From Cladochytrium replicatum (lineage: Eukaryota > Chytridiomycota > Chytridiomycetes > Cladochytriales > Cladochytriaceae), in contig JAHLKD010000013.1 of the NCBI GenBank assembly GCA_025526935.1, forward strand, positions 558,001 to 622,000: a stretch of 64,000 bases of DNA, in the 5' to 3' direction. Positions 1 through 10,452 of the stretch are shown here, in pieces. The notes under the pieces are model-generated. The model saw nothing but the letters and a program-made list of their open reading frames with translations, was not told where the DNA came from and ran no database searches. Each line of letters opens with the position of its first letter. Positions within the stretch are counted from its first letter, which is position 1. Position numbers and translations under genes: made by a program.

Positions 1-1216
1 CTCAAATTGTCCCTATCACGTAACAAGTTGAGCAACTGTCGAACGTAATTGGTAGGCTGACTTACGTTGTTGACGAACCGCAGAAGACGAACAGTCGCTG
101 AAGCTCGTCGCTATACTTGCAATCGACCATGTACGTAATCTCGTACTCTCTCGGCACAGGATTCTCATCGTCGGGTCTCGGAACACGCACGTCACCAAGG
201 GATGACAGTTTTTCGGATTCGTCCGGTCGCCAAAGTGAGAAAGTTTCAATGTGGGTTCACAGGTAAACGAATTCATTTGATGGGCCGAAGAAGCCGCAGC
301 GGTTCACTGAGGAGTCTTTGATGACTTTGTCAAGAGCCTCATCTTCATCGAAAGTTGACATGTCGAAGAGACAAAGGAGTCTGTTGGGAGGGAATTCAGA
401 GTGCAAAAAGAGTGATGATAATTTGTTGGCCTTACCCGTCTGTGCCGCCGGATATCATTCTTTTCGGATTCGTTGGATGGAATCTGTAAAGGTCCAAACG
501 TGATCAGATGTTATGTGCGAAAAGTTATGAATTCGGATTACCGGACTTGTGTGATGTCGTCTGAGTGACACTCTGAAAAAGTCGCCGCCGGTGCATTTGG
601 TATCCGTGCGTCCCTGCGATCAGAAACCAACTGAGAAATCCGCCAGAAATCGTTTCATACGTCCCATTTACCAAAACATCAAGTCTGCATCTTCACCAGA
701 TAGCTCAGTTCCCTGCTGATAGAATTCTTTCATATGCCAGTCCAATTGACGTGATTCGATCGTACCACCGCAACAAGAGTTTCATCGCAATTGACGGAAA
801 ATGTAGACCCAGGTTTGTGGGCTGGAAAATACCCAAATGAGCCAGGGAGAAACTGGAATCTTTTGATCGATATTTCGTACTCTGCAATAAATAGGCAATT
901 GGCCGCTCCTCAAATCCCACAGACCAACCTGACCACCTCTCCCTCTTCCCTCTGCAGCCTTTTCCACGTTCCAGAGCAGCATGGGGTTGCCTTTGTGGAA
1001 AGCTATTTCACCGGTGATTGCACCCACACTGGTGTTCAGGAGCTGGGACGGGGTAGGTGCGTTGGATAGGCGAAAAATGTCATAAATTGCAACCACAGCG
1101 TCGGTGGTGGCGGCTGCGAGTATGGAACCATCACAAGCGCATTGCAGGTCGACGGTGTAGGTTGGAGGGGGCAGGACAGGAGTCCTAGACCGCAAAGTGA
1201 AGGGAGACAGGTTCAT
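1..1216 (-). CDS. WDR89-like WD40 repeat protein (3' end beyond window)
   Basis: A multi-exon minus-strand gene starting at the ATG ending at 1216 and running off the left edge. After splicing by eye, recognisable pieces in order are a first blade with GLWDLRSG, then VNCDETLVAVGTE, DADLMFWDAR, HSDDITQVRFHP, GGTDGLLCLFD, and a late blade with THIETFSLW. The order and wording match the WDR89 family of seven-bladed WD40 propellers, whose exact cellular role is poorly defined. Three short introns have clear GT..AG ends (for example the acceptor before GTELSGEDAD and the intron before FHPTNP). Two defects are visible: the frame around 860-910 does not join cleanly between GLWDLRSG and the VNCDETL exon, and an in-frame TGA interrupts the segment before THIETF (about 256-258). 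It may be a decaying gene or contain sequence errors. Confidence 0.6.
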
Positions 1217-2033
1217 TTGCTTTTCAACTGGCAGAAACGGTAAAGAAAATTTATCACCAGTTCATCGAAAAAATACTCTTGGAAAATGCAATGGAATCAC
1301 ACCAATGCTGCTCAATATTTTAGTGGTCTTTTAATTCAGCATTCGGAAAATTTGCATGCGTTCTAGAATATGCTTAATCTGCTTGATCTCTCACTAGAAT
1401 CCTGTCAGCTTCTTGGACCCTGAGGAAGATTGTGGAGGACCGGGTAGACAAGAAATAGGATCTTTCGTAAGTTTGATATCAAGTGGCGATGCTGGCACTA
1501 TTGACAATTAAATTCGAATAGAATCCTATTACTGATCTCCCGGAGACCGGAGACTGGGATAACCAGTTATTCGACGTGCAGCCATGCTTGATGATTTTGT
1601 CAAAGTCAATCGATAGAAAGCTTTCAATCCCTCTAACGTATCTTTTCCATCTTTCTTCTATGTATGACAATGATTAAAAGTGTGGTTTTTACTGGAGTTC
1701 GGTCTCTTACGTGTTGGGATTCGGTGGGAGCATGTAGTCCATGATACTGCTCTATGAACATGACCTGAAAGCCATCAGTTGTTATGCCGTTAGATGAAAA
1801 AGATCGGCATGTATCCGGATCACTCTCGTTCCTCCACCACTGACAGAACGGTATCCTATCTCTGCAGTTGCGCATGCACGAACTCCCTCATGATCTTCAG
1901 GAAAACAGTGGACACATCGATGAGGTTTGTAATTGTTTGGATTTAAATAGGTCATCAGCCATCGTCGATCATAGCTGCTTTTGGTTTTTTGTTGCACGCT
2001 AGCTCGGCGGTGCGGCTTGGTTGAAGTGAACGA
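1217..2033. other. Intergenic stretch with no assignable gene
   Basis: Small minus-strand frames occur here (for example 1633-1875 and 1782-1997), the latter near the divergent start of the methyltransferase. A short ATG-initiated exon, MADDLFKSK at about 1950, is conceivable, but I could not connect it by splice sites to a recognisable protein. I see no RNA gene or repeat. Confidence 0.4.
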
Positions 2034-2796
2034 TTGAAAGAAATGGACATCACCTCCGTTGAGCTTCCGTACTTCGAAGAGCCAATCCTACTAGCAACAA
2101 ATTCAGTTTCTCGTGAATGCGGTACAACTCTATGGAGCTCTGGGCGTGCTCTTTCCAGATATCTGGCTGCAAATAAGCGCAAAGAGCTTCGGGGTGCCAA
2201 TATAGCTGTAGATCTTGGGAGCGGTTGTGGCATTGTTGGACTTGGTGAGATAACAGAAAAAAAATGGCAGCAGCTTCTTATTGAGGGTTCTTGCAGCATG
2301 TGCGCGTGCTGGCGTTTCTCGTGTTTTTCTCACCGATACAGAGGACATTGTGTCGAAGCAGCTTATGCAGTCAAATGCATCGTTGAACCGATTTACAGTT
2401 GCAACGCCATATCCTGATACGTGCGATTTGGCAGATGTGAACGTTTTGCCTCTCAATTGGGGCCATCACGACCATATCACTCACATCATAAATCTGATGC
2501 AAGCGAAACCAGAACTGATCTTGGGTGCCGATGTCGTATATTCGATGGACGCTGTCGAGCCTCTGGTTGGCACACTGTCTGCTCTTTCAGGAGGTCGTAC
2601 ACAGTGCTATATTGCTCACGAGAAGCGCGATCCGTTAGTGGCAGGACATTTCTTGAAAGTTCTCAAAGAGCGCCAGTTCAGTGTCAAGAAACTCTCGCAT
2701 GATGAAGATCCAGAGTTTGTGGACATTTATCTGGTGAAATGCCGAATAAAGAATGATAGTACTGTGAAAAAAACAACGGTACAGCCAGCATCTTAA
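2034..2796 (+). CDS. METTL21-type (MTF16) lysine methyltransferase
   Basis: A seven-beta-strand SAM-dependent methyltransferase of the METTL21/EFM family, which methylates lysines on proteins such as chaperones or elongation factors; the substrate cannot be told here. Exon 1 (2034 or, from the second ATG, 2043, to about 2244) ends with the SAM-binding motif VDLGSGCGIVGL. The second exon (about 2286-2796) carries the post-I region RVFLTDTED, then LILGADVVYS, the family's xADVVY signature, and YIAHEKRDP. Length, about 235 residues, suits the family. The intron has a good donor (GTGAGA at 2245), but no acceptor I tried restores the frame exactly, so a one-base problem or an unrecognised splice form exists at the junction. 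It lies head to head with unassigned DNA and tail to tail with VAC14, 148 bases away. Confidence 0.75.
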
Positions 2797-2944
2797 TACA
2801 CCATGTTCTATTATACTAAACATGTGAGGAATCTAGTCCTAACCGCAACATGGAACGACTCACAATCAGACATGCGTGAACAACGGAATATTAGGGGGAA
2901 AACCAAGATCAAAGCAACATTATCAATTAAGCGGAAATGGAAGT

Positions 2945-5900
2945 CTACTTCGTTGGCTTTCCAGAGGATGAGGAGGTAGATGACGACGGTGAAGTTCCTC
3001 CAAAGAAGCCACTTCTTTTGAAACCGGATAATGCCCCATTCTGTGCAGACGGAGGCGATCCAACCATGGTTGACAGTATTTGGCTTGTCCGTTTGCCCAG
3101 CTGCGAGCTATTTGGATCCAAAACACCTGCTGCCGCACCTGTGCTCTGAGGTGCTTGTCCTCCAACAGCCCCCCTAAGCGACGACATGCTCGACACGCTA
3201 GCCGATCTTGTGCGTTGACCCGTGCCTTTCGAATAACCTGAACTGGCGTTTCCTGCATATGTTCCAATCGTCGAGGCATTGCCGAGTAGCATTGGCGCAG
3301 CTCCGGCTCCTAATGCAAGACCTCCAATACCAGTGGCGAGGGCGTTCGGTTCGTCATAAGGCTCAATGGAATCAACCCCTTTTGAATTTCTGCTTCGCCG
3401 TGAACGAGATGTGGTTCTGTCCATCATTACCCCACGTCCTGTAAGCAAAATTGTACTTAATAGTCCTCATTAAGATGCCTTTTCTATGACTTACCCGATC
3501 TCCTTGAACGTTCGTGACGTCCTTGAACATGCTTAAAGTGAAGAAGAAGCTCTTGCCAGCGAATTTGCTCGGCGGTGACAGGGCTTCCAAAGTATGGTGG
3601 GGATACAAATGACTTTGGCCGCTGTGCTGGCGGGTTCGGTCTGTACGGCTGCGGGGAGCCAACCTGGGCGAGCGGTGGAGGATTCGGAAGCGCTGATGAA
3701 CCAGGTGCATAAACTGGATTCGGGGCACCAGTTTGCGGCGGTTGCCCTGGTTGCATCATCACACTACCAACACCCATCGGATTCATTTGCGGGCCGTGAC
3801 CATAGAACATCACCATCGAACTGACAGAGTTGAGACGATTTCTGAGTGTTGCAAATGCAGAACTTTGCGGAAGCAGCATCAAAATGCCGTAGAGGCACTT
3901 GAAAAGATACGGGTATCGGTCAGGCTCGAGCAACTGGAGTCGGAGGTATGTGAACACGGGTGATTCGAGGAGTTGTACGAGTTTGTCGATCTGAATCAAA
4001 AAGTTCACTGTAATCTCGAGATCCGCAAAAACTTGCAACAGATTTGCTGCGTGCTCGTAAGCCTGTGCAAGTAAACATAATGAAAATGCGGCGACCGCAT
4101 TGTGGCACCAGCACCGGTATAATGAACTGAAAAGCAGAACTCCATCCTGCGCGATGGATTAGATTATTTCACAACTCGAAAACCAAGGGCATACCCTGAT
4201 GTCCAGATTCTTCAGACGGCGTCGCAATTCCGCAGCTTCCGGTGCTGTAATTAGGATAATATTGAGGTTTTGCACCATTGTGCTGGCGAAATCAAGATCC
4301 TGAGGAATTTTCCGCCCATCGTGAGTCACTATCCAATAGTTCCACAACTCTCGCTAACCTCATGACCCTCCAATATCTCAGCGAACGCCCTATAGATCCT
4401 CTCTGGATTTAAACTTGCACAGAGTTGTCGAATGATCAGAGTCCCACGTGTTTCAAGCAACCGACGGTCCGCCGAAAACAACAGTAGGATATTAAGCATG
4501 AATTTCGAAAAGTATTCATCATCCGAGTTCTGCATTACTTGTGCGAGAAGCTGAAGGTCTCTTCTGACAACCTACAAGGGTACTTTAGAAACCATAAACG
4601 GCGTGTTGTTGAGGTTAATACCTCATCGGAAGTGTCGGTCAGGGCTTTCATCAATGCAGAAAGAGTCACATCGTCTGCAATAACCTTAAATATATGTTGT
4701 TAGCAATGTGCTTGTTGGGGCATTGCTGTCCAACGTACTCTCTTCGGAGCCTTCCTGTGAAGCATCATCAACCAATCAATCGTTGCCGCTCTCGCTTCTT
4801 CGTGCTCGTTTTGCAGCTGCAATGTGAGGATCTCCACTACAGACACGTAGTCGATCGGATCTTTGACAATCGGAGTGGAAATGTTTTCTCCAACTATTCC
4901 ATCGGAACTTGCTGTGGCATCCCAAACCGCGCTTTGGCTCGCATCCGATGCATTGGATTGTGCAGTCAATGGAATCGTTTGATACATGTTTGTGGTATCC
5001 CAAATTAGCCGGTACAAGTTGCTGTTGGTTTCGGCAGCAATGTTACGGATCGGTGTGACTGCATGCGCCAAACTGGGAAGCGTTGCACTCAAGATCAATG
5101 GTGTGAACGGAAGCATGACCTCTTTGGCAAGAAGAATGAAATCATTGACCCATCGGAGTGCGGTGGCCTGTGTTTCCTCATCTGTTAACGGAAACGTTTT
5201 GTTACACAAGCATATCAATTTTGATTCTTCATACACTCATACCATTACTCGTGAGATGAGGAGTGAGTATATCCATCATCCTTCCGAAATCAAGCACTAC
5301 GCCTTGCCCGGGCTGATATGCCAAGGTAGGAAGCAGCTCGCCAGCATTTGGAATCTCCTCAGCAGTGTTCATAGCCATATCCGGCGCAACCGGGACAGGC
5401 ACAGCGTCCGCGGTCTTTGTAGTATTTACTGTTCCCAAAGAGCGTACGCTGAGCTGGTCATCACCTGATTGCGGGAAGGATGTGAACTGGGTTGGCACAC
5501 CAGGAGTCTGAGCTCCAACCAATGCGTCTGCAGGGAAAGACTCTGCTCCTTCTTTCCCTTTGATCAAAAGCACTCCCTGCGCTTTCTGAATGTCGATCAC
5601 GTCGCGAATCTCCTTTAGAAACTCCCCAAGCACAGCAGAAGTGGCTACTCGTACATCCATGTTGGGGTCGCTCAAATACGTGAACAATCCGTCCAGAAAA
5701 TCGGGCAGGTATGCAATTATCTCAAGATCCGGATTCGAGTCCAAAACCGCAATCCATTGAACCATAAACATTCTAGCGAAGGAGTTGAGCGTGCGGATAC
5801 GCTCTGTGAGGAGCGGGATGAAGCGCGGAAGGTTGAAAGCTGTAATCTTCATCCCGCTCAGGTATGGGACAGTTCCTGGAACTGGGGGAGCGGGTCCTGG

Positions 5901-6699
5901 AACAGGCGGTCTTTCTAAGGTTATTGTGTTCATTGAGTTCGCTGGAGATGAAGCGCGTACAGATTGGTTATCGATCTCCTTTTGAAAATTTGTGTAAGCT
6001 GCTGCCGCGACGTCAGGGTGGTAATAGATCGCTGTCTCCGACACGATATCCTTAATGAGTCGATCCAGCAGCTCTGCTCCATTCTTGACAGACGAGGCCG
6101 GATCTGTTGCCAGCTAACATTCATGCCAATTTAGGTGTGATCTCTGTGCGATCTTAAGATGCCTAAATACCTTGCTCAGAGAATCAAAGATTTCATTAAA
6201 GTACTTGAGAATATCAGACCTGGCCACTTTGGCAACGTTATAAAGGGATTCGCAGGCGTAATACCGGACATGTGAGTCTGGGTCAGCGAAGCAAGAAAGA
6301 ATTGGAGGTACGATGTCATCTATGTATGCACCAATTTCCTGAACAGCTGGTAAGTCGCTTTGGATTGCAATTCGATTGTGAAACATACCGGCCCAAGTGC
6401 AATGGCAGTCGCAGCCAACGAAATAAGTCCACCATTTTTTGCGTTTGCTACAGCTGAGAACGTAAAATCGTTGACAAGGACAGAAATAATCTGACGGATG
6501 CGAGTGTATATAGCATTCGGATCCTTCACTGTTGATGCCAACAGCTCGCGAATCAGCCTTTAAAATAACTTCTAAATCTGATGCCTCTACAATAGGTAAG
6601 TTTGCCATACTTTTCAACCTCAGTGGCAGCTGCTTTCCTCCTTTCATAGGTCTTATCGTTGAGGCCCCTCAGAATAAGTGGTGAAATTGGTGAATCCAT
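2945..6699 (-). CDS. VAC14: Vac14, scaffold of the PI(3,5)P2 kinase complex
   Basis: HEAT-repeat scaffold that holds the Fab1/PIKfyve lipid kinase and the Fig4 phosphatase on the vacuolar membrane to make phosphatidylinositol 3,5-bisphosphate. The start [19 protein letters not shown] at 6699 matches the family N-terminus. HEAT segments follow, including [16 protein letters not shown] and [20 protein letters not shown] (about 6250 and 5700), and the C-terminal Fig4-binding region carries [18 protein letters not shown] and [15 protein letters not shown] near 3870. Downstream is a Gly/Ser/Pro-rich tail of about 200 residues, probably disordered, ending in a Ser run. Roughly eight exons are separated by short introns, for example the phase-1 intron between 3448 and 3484 joining RSG to RGVMMD. 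The protein is of full family length with no visible break. Assignment is firm; small exon limits are approximate. Confidence 0.93.
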
Positions 6700-7410
6700 A
6701 CTGAGCCCTCGATATCGCTACGTATTTTCGAAAGCCAAACTCGTGTATTTCCGCACTGCAAGTCGTCGGATTGAGAGGGTTGAGGCTGTTCAACGCGATG
6801 CAACCCTTTGTGATGGGTGAGCACTTCGGACCGTTTCATGAGTGATGATCACCAAGGATTGTGAGCTTAAAATTGAAATACCGTGCTTATTTATCATTTC
6901 TCGTCAATTGGGAAATGCATAAGATTGAGCAGGTATTTAGATATTTACGTCTCGGGAAGATTTGGCTGATTCTCACTTTGAGTATCTTATTTGCTACGTC
7001 GCCTGGACGGAAAACCATGGGATCCCTCGTAGAAACTTCCGAACACAAACCAGATCCACCACCATTGGGCCCTTGTTTGGACTCCGACAGAGGGGTTGAG
7101 GTTTTCTCGTTTGAGGTTATGTCACTGTCCTTGAGGAGACAGACCAAGCTGAACTGCAATGTAATGTCACTGTCCTTGAGGAGACAGACCACGCTGAACT
7201 GCCTGTAAGATCGTCAATTTGGTGATTCTTGGTGCATCCGCCCACATCGTTTACAAGCGAGAGCTTGCGAAGACGATTTAAAAGACCAGGCGCATTGCAA
7301 GATCTCTAGCTTCTGCATAGTCCACTATTTGACTGATTCGTTCATGCAAATTGAATGTAGCACTTCGCAACTTAATTCGTTAGAGTGATCTGGAAAGCAA
7401 TACAGCAGCA
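6700..7410. other. Intergenic region between VAC14 and MDM10 with a direct repeat
   Basis: Upstream of VAC14 and downstream of MDM10, both on the minus strand. It holds the 39-bp direct repeat listed separately. Open frames here overlap that repeat and resemble nothing known. The VAC14 promoter must lie in the first few hundred bases above 6700. Confidence 0.6.
7119..7202. repeat. Two-copy 39-bp direct repeat
   Basis: A 39-base unit beginning ATGTCACTGTCCTTGAGGAG occurs at 7119-7157 and again at 7164-7202, offset 45 bases, with a single mismatch near its end. The near identity implies a recent local duplication in noncoding DNA. No function is evident. Confidence 0.9.
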
Positions 7411-8789
7411 CTAGGCTAGTTTGATCTCTACTCCTATTGAACTTGCAGGACGCCTTCCAAACCCCGTATATATCCCGAGCCCAAATACCGCCCTCTTGTA
7501 TGTTCCCTCGAGCATTAATGCTAAACCCTTGTAAAAGAGATGAAGTCAGACAATTAAAGCCTTCAAAAAAAGAGCTAGTCACGCACTTCTCGCAGACTGA
7601 ATCGAGCCCTAATGGCTTTACTCTTGTCAACTGAACAGTATGCCGCGCCGATTGCTAAATCCGATTCGTAGCTGTACATATTGAAATCGTAGCGCGTGGC
7701 CATATTGAGATTCGGGTAAACTGTTGTTGTGTGTGTGGTGCTCAAATGGCCCATCATTGGATTTGTGACAAATGTCAGGATGGACACAACTCCATCAACT
7801 GACTTGTTGTAGCTTGCTCCTACTGACACTTGTATCAGGACAGTTAGGTGAATCTATCAGAAGACGAAGAGAGAGCACTTACATCCTCCGCTATTTTCCT
7901 TTGCGGTGTAATAGACCTCTCCTCCGGCAACCCAGTTGCTGTGGCTAAACTTGTAGAGTGTGTTCAAACCATAAATATGGTCGTCAGAAGAGTAGCTCAA
8001 TTGGCTTGACCAACTTTTTCCGTTGTGAGCGACCTGCGCTTGGAACTTTGTAGCGACGTTAGACATGTATATCTAAATATAACGACAAACTTACGAGCGA
8101 TTCATCATCATTATGCCAAGAATTGATTCCGGAAGCGATGAACATTGAAGTAGCACTAAGTTTGTGACTGTACAGGGCTTCTAGCTTCGCATCTTGGAAA
8201 AGTCGACCATAGAGTAAGTATTCTCCGGTTGGGGTCCAGCCTTCCAAACAAACCAAGGATCATAGATCAGACAAATGCTGTTTATTCCATGAATTTACTC
8301 ACGAAACGAACTGGGTTTCGAAGGCGTGGGACGTGCTACCGCAAAATTAGTGAACAGCTGTGACCAATTCGCGCTACATACGCTCATCTGGCTGCTTCGC
8401 CGTATGTAATTCTACAACTGAGTGTGTTTCGTTCATGGTTTCGGAGACTCCCGATATGGACAAATCAACATCCTCAACATCACTGTTGGATGGGAGGTGC
8501 AGTGGAGTAGACGTGAAAAGGAAGGCTGCAGATCGCATGTCTGGAAGTCCGAACGAAAAGCTGCTCTTGAGTTGAGGAGAAACAGATTTGCCGAGGCTCA
8601 GTGTGAATCGAGTGGGAATGCGAAAGTCCAGAATTTCTGTGAACGTTTTGCATTCAGAGAGATTCACCGAGTGGCTCAGGTTCTCAAACCTCTAGATGCT
8701 CTACATAATGCAGAGTAAAGCAGCGTATCGTCCCACCCCACCGTCTCATTGTGCCGCCTCAATGCCGTCTCCATAAAATCCGCCGACAT
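7411..8789 (-). CDS. MDM10: Mdm10, mitochondrial outer-membrane beta-barrel (ERMES/SAM)
   Basis: Beta-barrel of the mitochondrial outer membrane that links the ER-mitochondria encounter structure with the SAM assembly complex. The start at 8789 gives an N-terminus with VGWDDTLLYSALCRASRE, joined by a phase-1 intron (donor GTTTGAG, acceptor CACAG) to ILDFRIPTRFTLSLGKSVSP, the conserved Mdm10 opening. Later exons add GWTPTGEYLLYGRL, GINSWHNDDES, VATKFQAQVAHNGKSWSSQL and LYKFSHSNWVAGGEVYYT. The last exon, GLALMLEGTYKRAVFGLGIY to VEIKLA-stop, ends at 7411 and is the typical final-strand region. The alternating polar and hydrophobic pattern and the family length fit. At least five exons with introns of about 50-60 bases. 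The assignment is secure once the last exon is read in its proper frame. Confidence 0.9.
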
Positions 8790-8929
8790 TATTCAACTGA
8801 AGGTGTGGCTTTGATCGAAAAGGTTTGGTCGACAACTTCCACTTGAGAGAATTGGTTATTCCCTTTTTAGTTGGATTCTATATCACCAATCGTTATCATG
8901 AGATCTTCTTTCTCTCAATGTCGATTGTA

Positions 8930-9187
8930 TTAAGGGTTCCGAATCACAGATCCTTTAATTGCCACGTTTATCGATTTTGTCGTGAAGCCGGAGCTTGAGC
9001 AGGTGAACCCAAACTTGGCTTGTTCCTGCAGAAAGTGAAGTATCCAAGATTGGCGTCGATTATTATCGATTGATACTGTTATACTTTTGGTGTGGAGGCA
9101 GTATACATTGGCGGCAAGAATTGCTGAGAGGAAAGCCAAAGCAGTGTAGGCCGGCGTGCTACTTGCAATAGCTCTTCTCATCTTCAC
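8930..9187 (-). CDS. Small possible secreted protein, unknown
   Basis: An 85-residue frame. The first 31 residues form a plausible signal peptide: a basic start (MKMRR), a hydrophobic stretch with AYTALAFLSAILAA and a small-residue cut region before VYCLH. The remainder has three Cys in all and strand-like stretches such as KFGFTCSSSGFTTKSINVAI. I recognise no family. It lies about 140 bases upstream of the MDM10 start on the same strand and could be a fragment of a longer spliced gene. It has no visible similarity to the secreted or membrane proteins elsewhere in the window. Coding status is uncertain. Confidence 0.3.
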   Translation of the reverse strand: MKMRRAIASSTPAYTALAFLSAILAANVYCLHTKSITVSIDNNRRQSWILHFLQEQAKFGFTCSSSGFTTKSINVAIKGSVIRNP

Positions 9188-9911
9188 TAACTAGATCAAT
9201 TGCGGCTTTTTCGACACTCCGGGAGTTGTATGCTATGCGTTGTAGCCATCAAAATATGGATGAACGAGACCGAAGTTGCTTTCCTGCATTTATTCAATCT
9301 CATTCCACCAAATGTTGATTTGAACCAAGGCTGTAGACACTCTGCTGCAAAGTTTCGTGATGAGTTTTGTGAATGCAAATGCCTTGCAAACATCAGAGCA
9401 ATGACCTGATCGTGCTTTGTATGCACCTTTCAAAGAACAGCCATCTTGTGAGCTCTTAAACAACATCCTAAATTCAAAAACGTACCAATCAATTGCTGCT
9501 GCTATTCAGTTTGCGATCGACAACATTGAGCGCGAGGTGCTTGAAATTCTCCTTCAATTTTGAAGCAAGCAATGTAGGAGTGCTTTGTGTGTCAGTACGG
9601 GAAAAGTATGGGTGGAAAAATGCGATACAAAGATGAGAACTTAATCGCATATCTTCAATCTTTTCTCATCCCTCTTTTATCTTGGAATGGTGTCTAGCTC
9701 CCCTCCTATCTCATTTCAAGTGACAACATTGATGGACTGCGAGAACAATGATGGACTGCGAGCTGCGTTAGTGGCAGGACTGTTTGAATCAGAAAAAGCA
9801 TCAGTTCTTAACTTCTTATGGAGGAGGTATACCACCACAATGTTTATGATCGGTATTCGGGATGGTCCAAGCTGCAGGTGGTTTTCCGGATTATTGCCCT
9901 CTCTGCAAAAA
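9188..9911. other. Gene-poor stretch
   Basis: Only short, unconvincing frames. A near-tandem GATGGACTGCGAG repeat occurs at about 9732 and 9750. Nothing else is supported. Confidence 0.4.
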
Positions 9912-10452
9912 CTAAGGTTTGGCGGTCTGGGTCGGGTTGGGTCCAGGTTAGAAATTCAACCCCAGAAAAACCCAAATGTCAGGTCGTGTATGTCCAGGGA
10001 CCGGCTGGGTCACTGCGGGTAGCAGTGCCAAACCTACACCCGCAGTTATCGAAACCAGTACCAGACCCTGACCCTGTCTGTTTTGCGTTTTAACTTGAAC
10101 TAGAAGAAGGTAAAACAAAATCTCGGTTGTGTCTTCTTGGAAAGTGTCTGCGTGGACAGAAAGTGCAGCTCTTGAGGTCTGTTTTGGATAGAAAAATTGT
10201 GTTACAAACGTCGATTGTCATCTTGGAAAGTGTCCAGGTGGACAGAAAATACAAATGGCTTCCTTCTATCTTTTCTTATGAGATCGGGTTTTGCACGTGT
10301 CTAAAGCTCGACCCGATAAGGGTTTTGCTTCTGTACCCGATACCCGGATCCGACCCAAAAAACTTTCCTGAAAACCCCCCTACTGGATCGGGTACATTTT
10401 GTCAATAGACCCAAACCCAACCCTGAAGACCTGAAAACCCGCCGATCCTTAG
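9912..10452. mobile_element. Non-autonomous element with terminal inverted repeats (MITE-like)
   Basis: The left end reads CTAAGGTTTGGCGG (9912-9925). The right end (10439-10452) is its imperfect inverse, read from outside as CTAAGGATCGGCGG. The flanks are CAAAAA (9906-9911) and CAAAAG (10453-10458), a 6-base near-perfect target-site duplication. Inside are runs rich in GGGT on the left and in ACCC on the right, so the inverted character extends inward. Two copies of CTTGGAAAGTGTC...GTGGACAGAAA occur near 10136 and 10222. No transposase frame is present, so mobility, if any, would depend on a partner elsewhere. This is read directly from the sequence; the superfamily is not determined. Confidence 0.65.

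Noticed and set aside
8930-9187. Possible kinship of the small secreted ORF with the ectodomains at 54-57 kb
   Set aside because: Both end in strand-like sequence with cysteines, but spacing and motifs (GDPGFC, TYLHSxGC) are absent from the small ORF.
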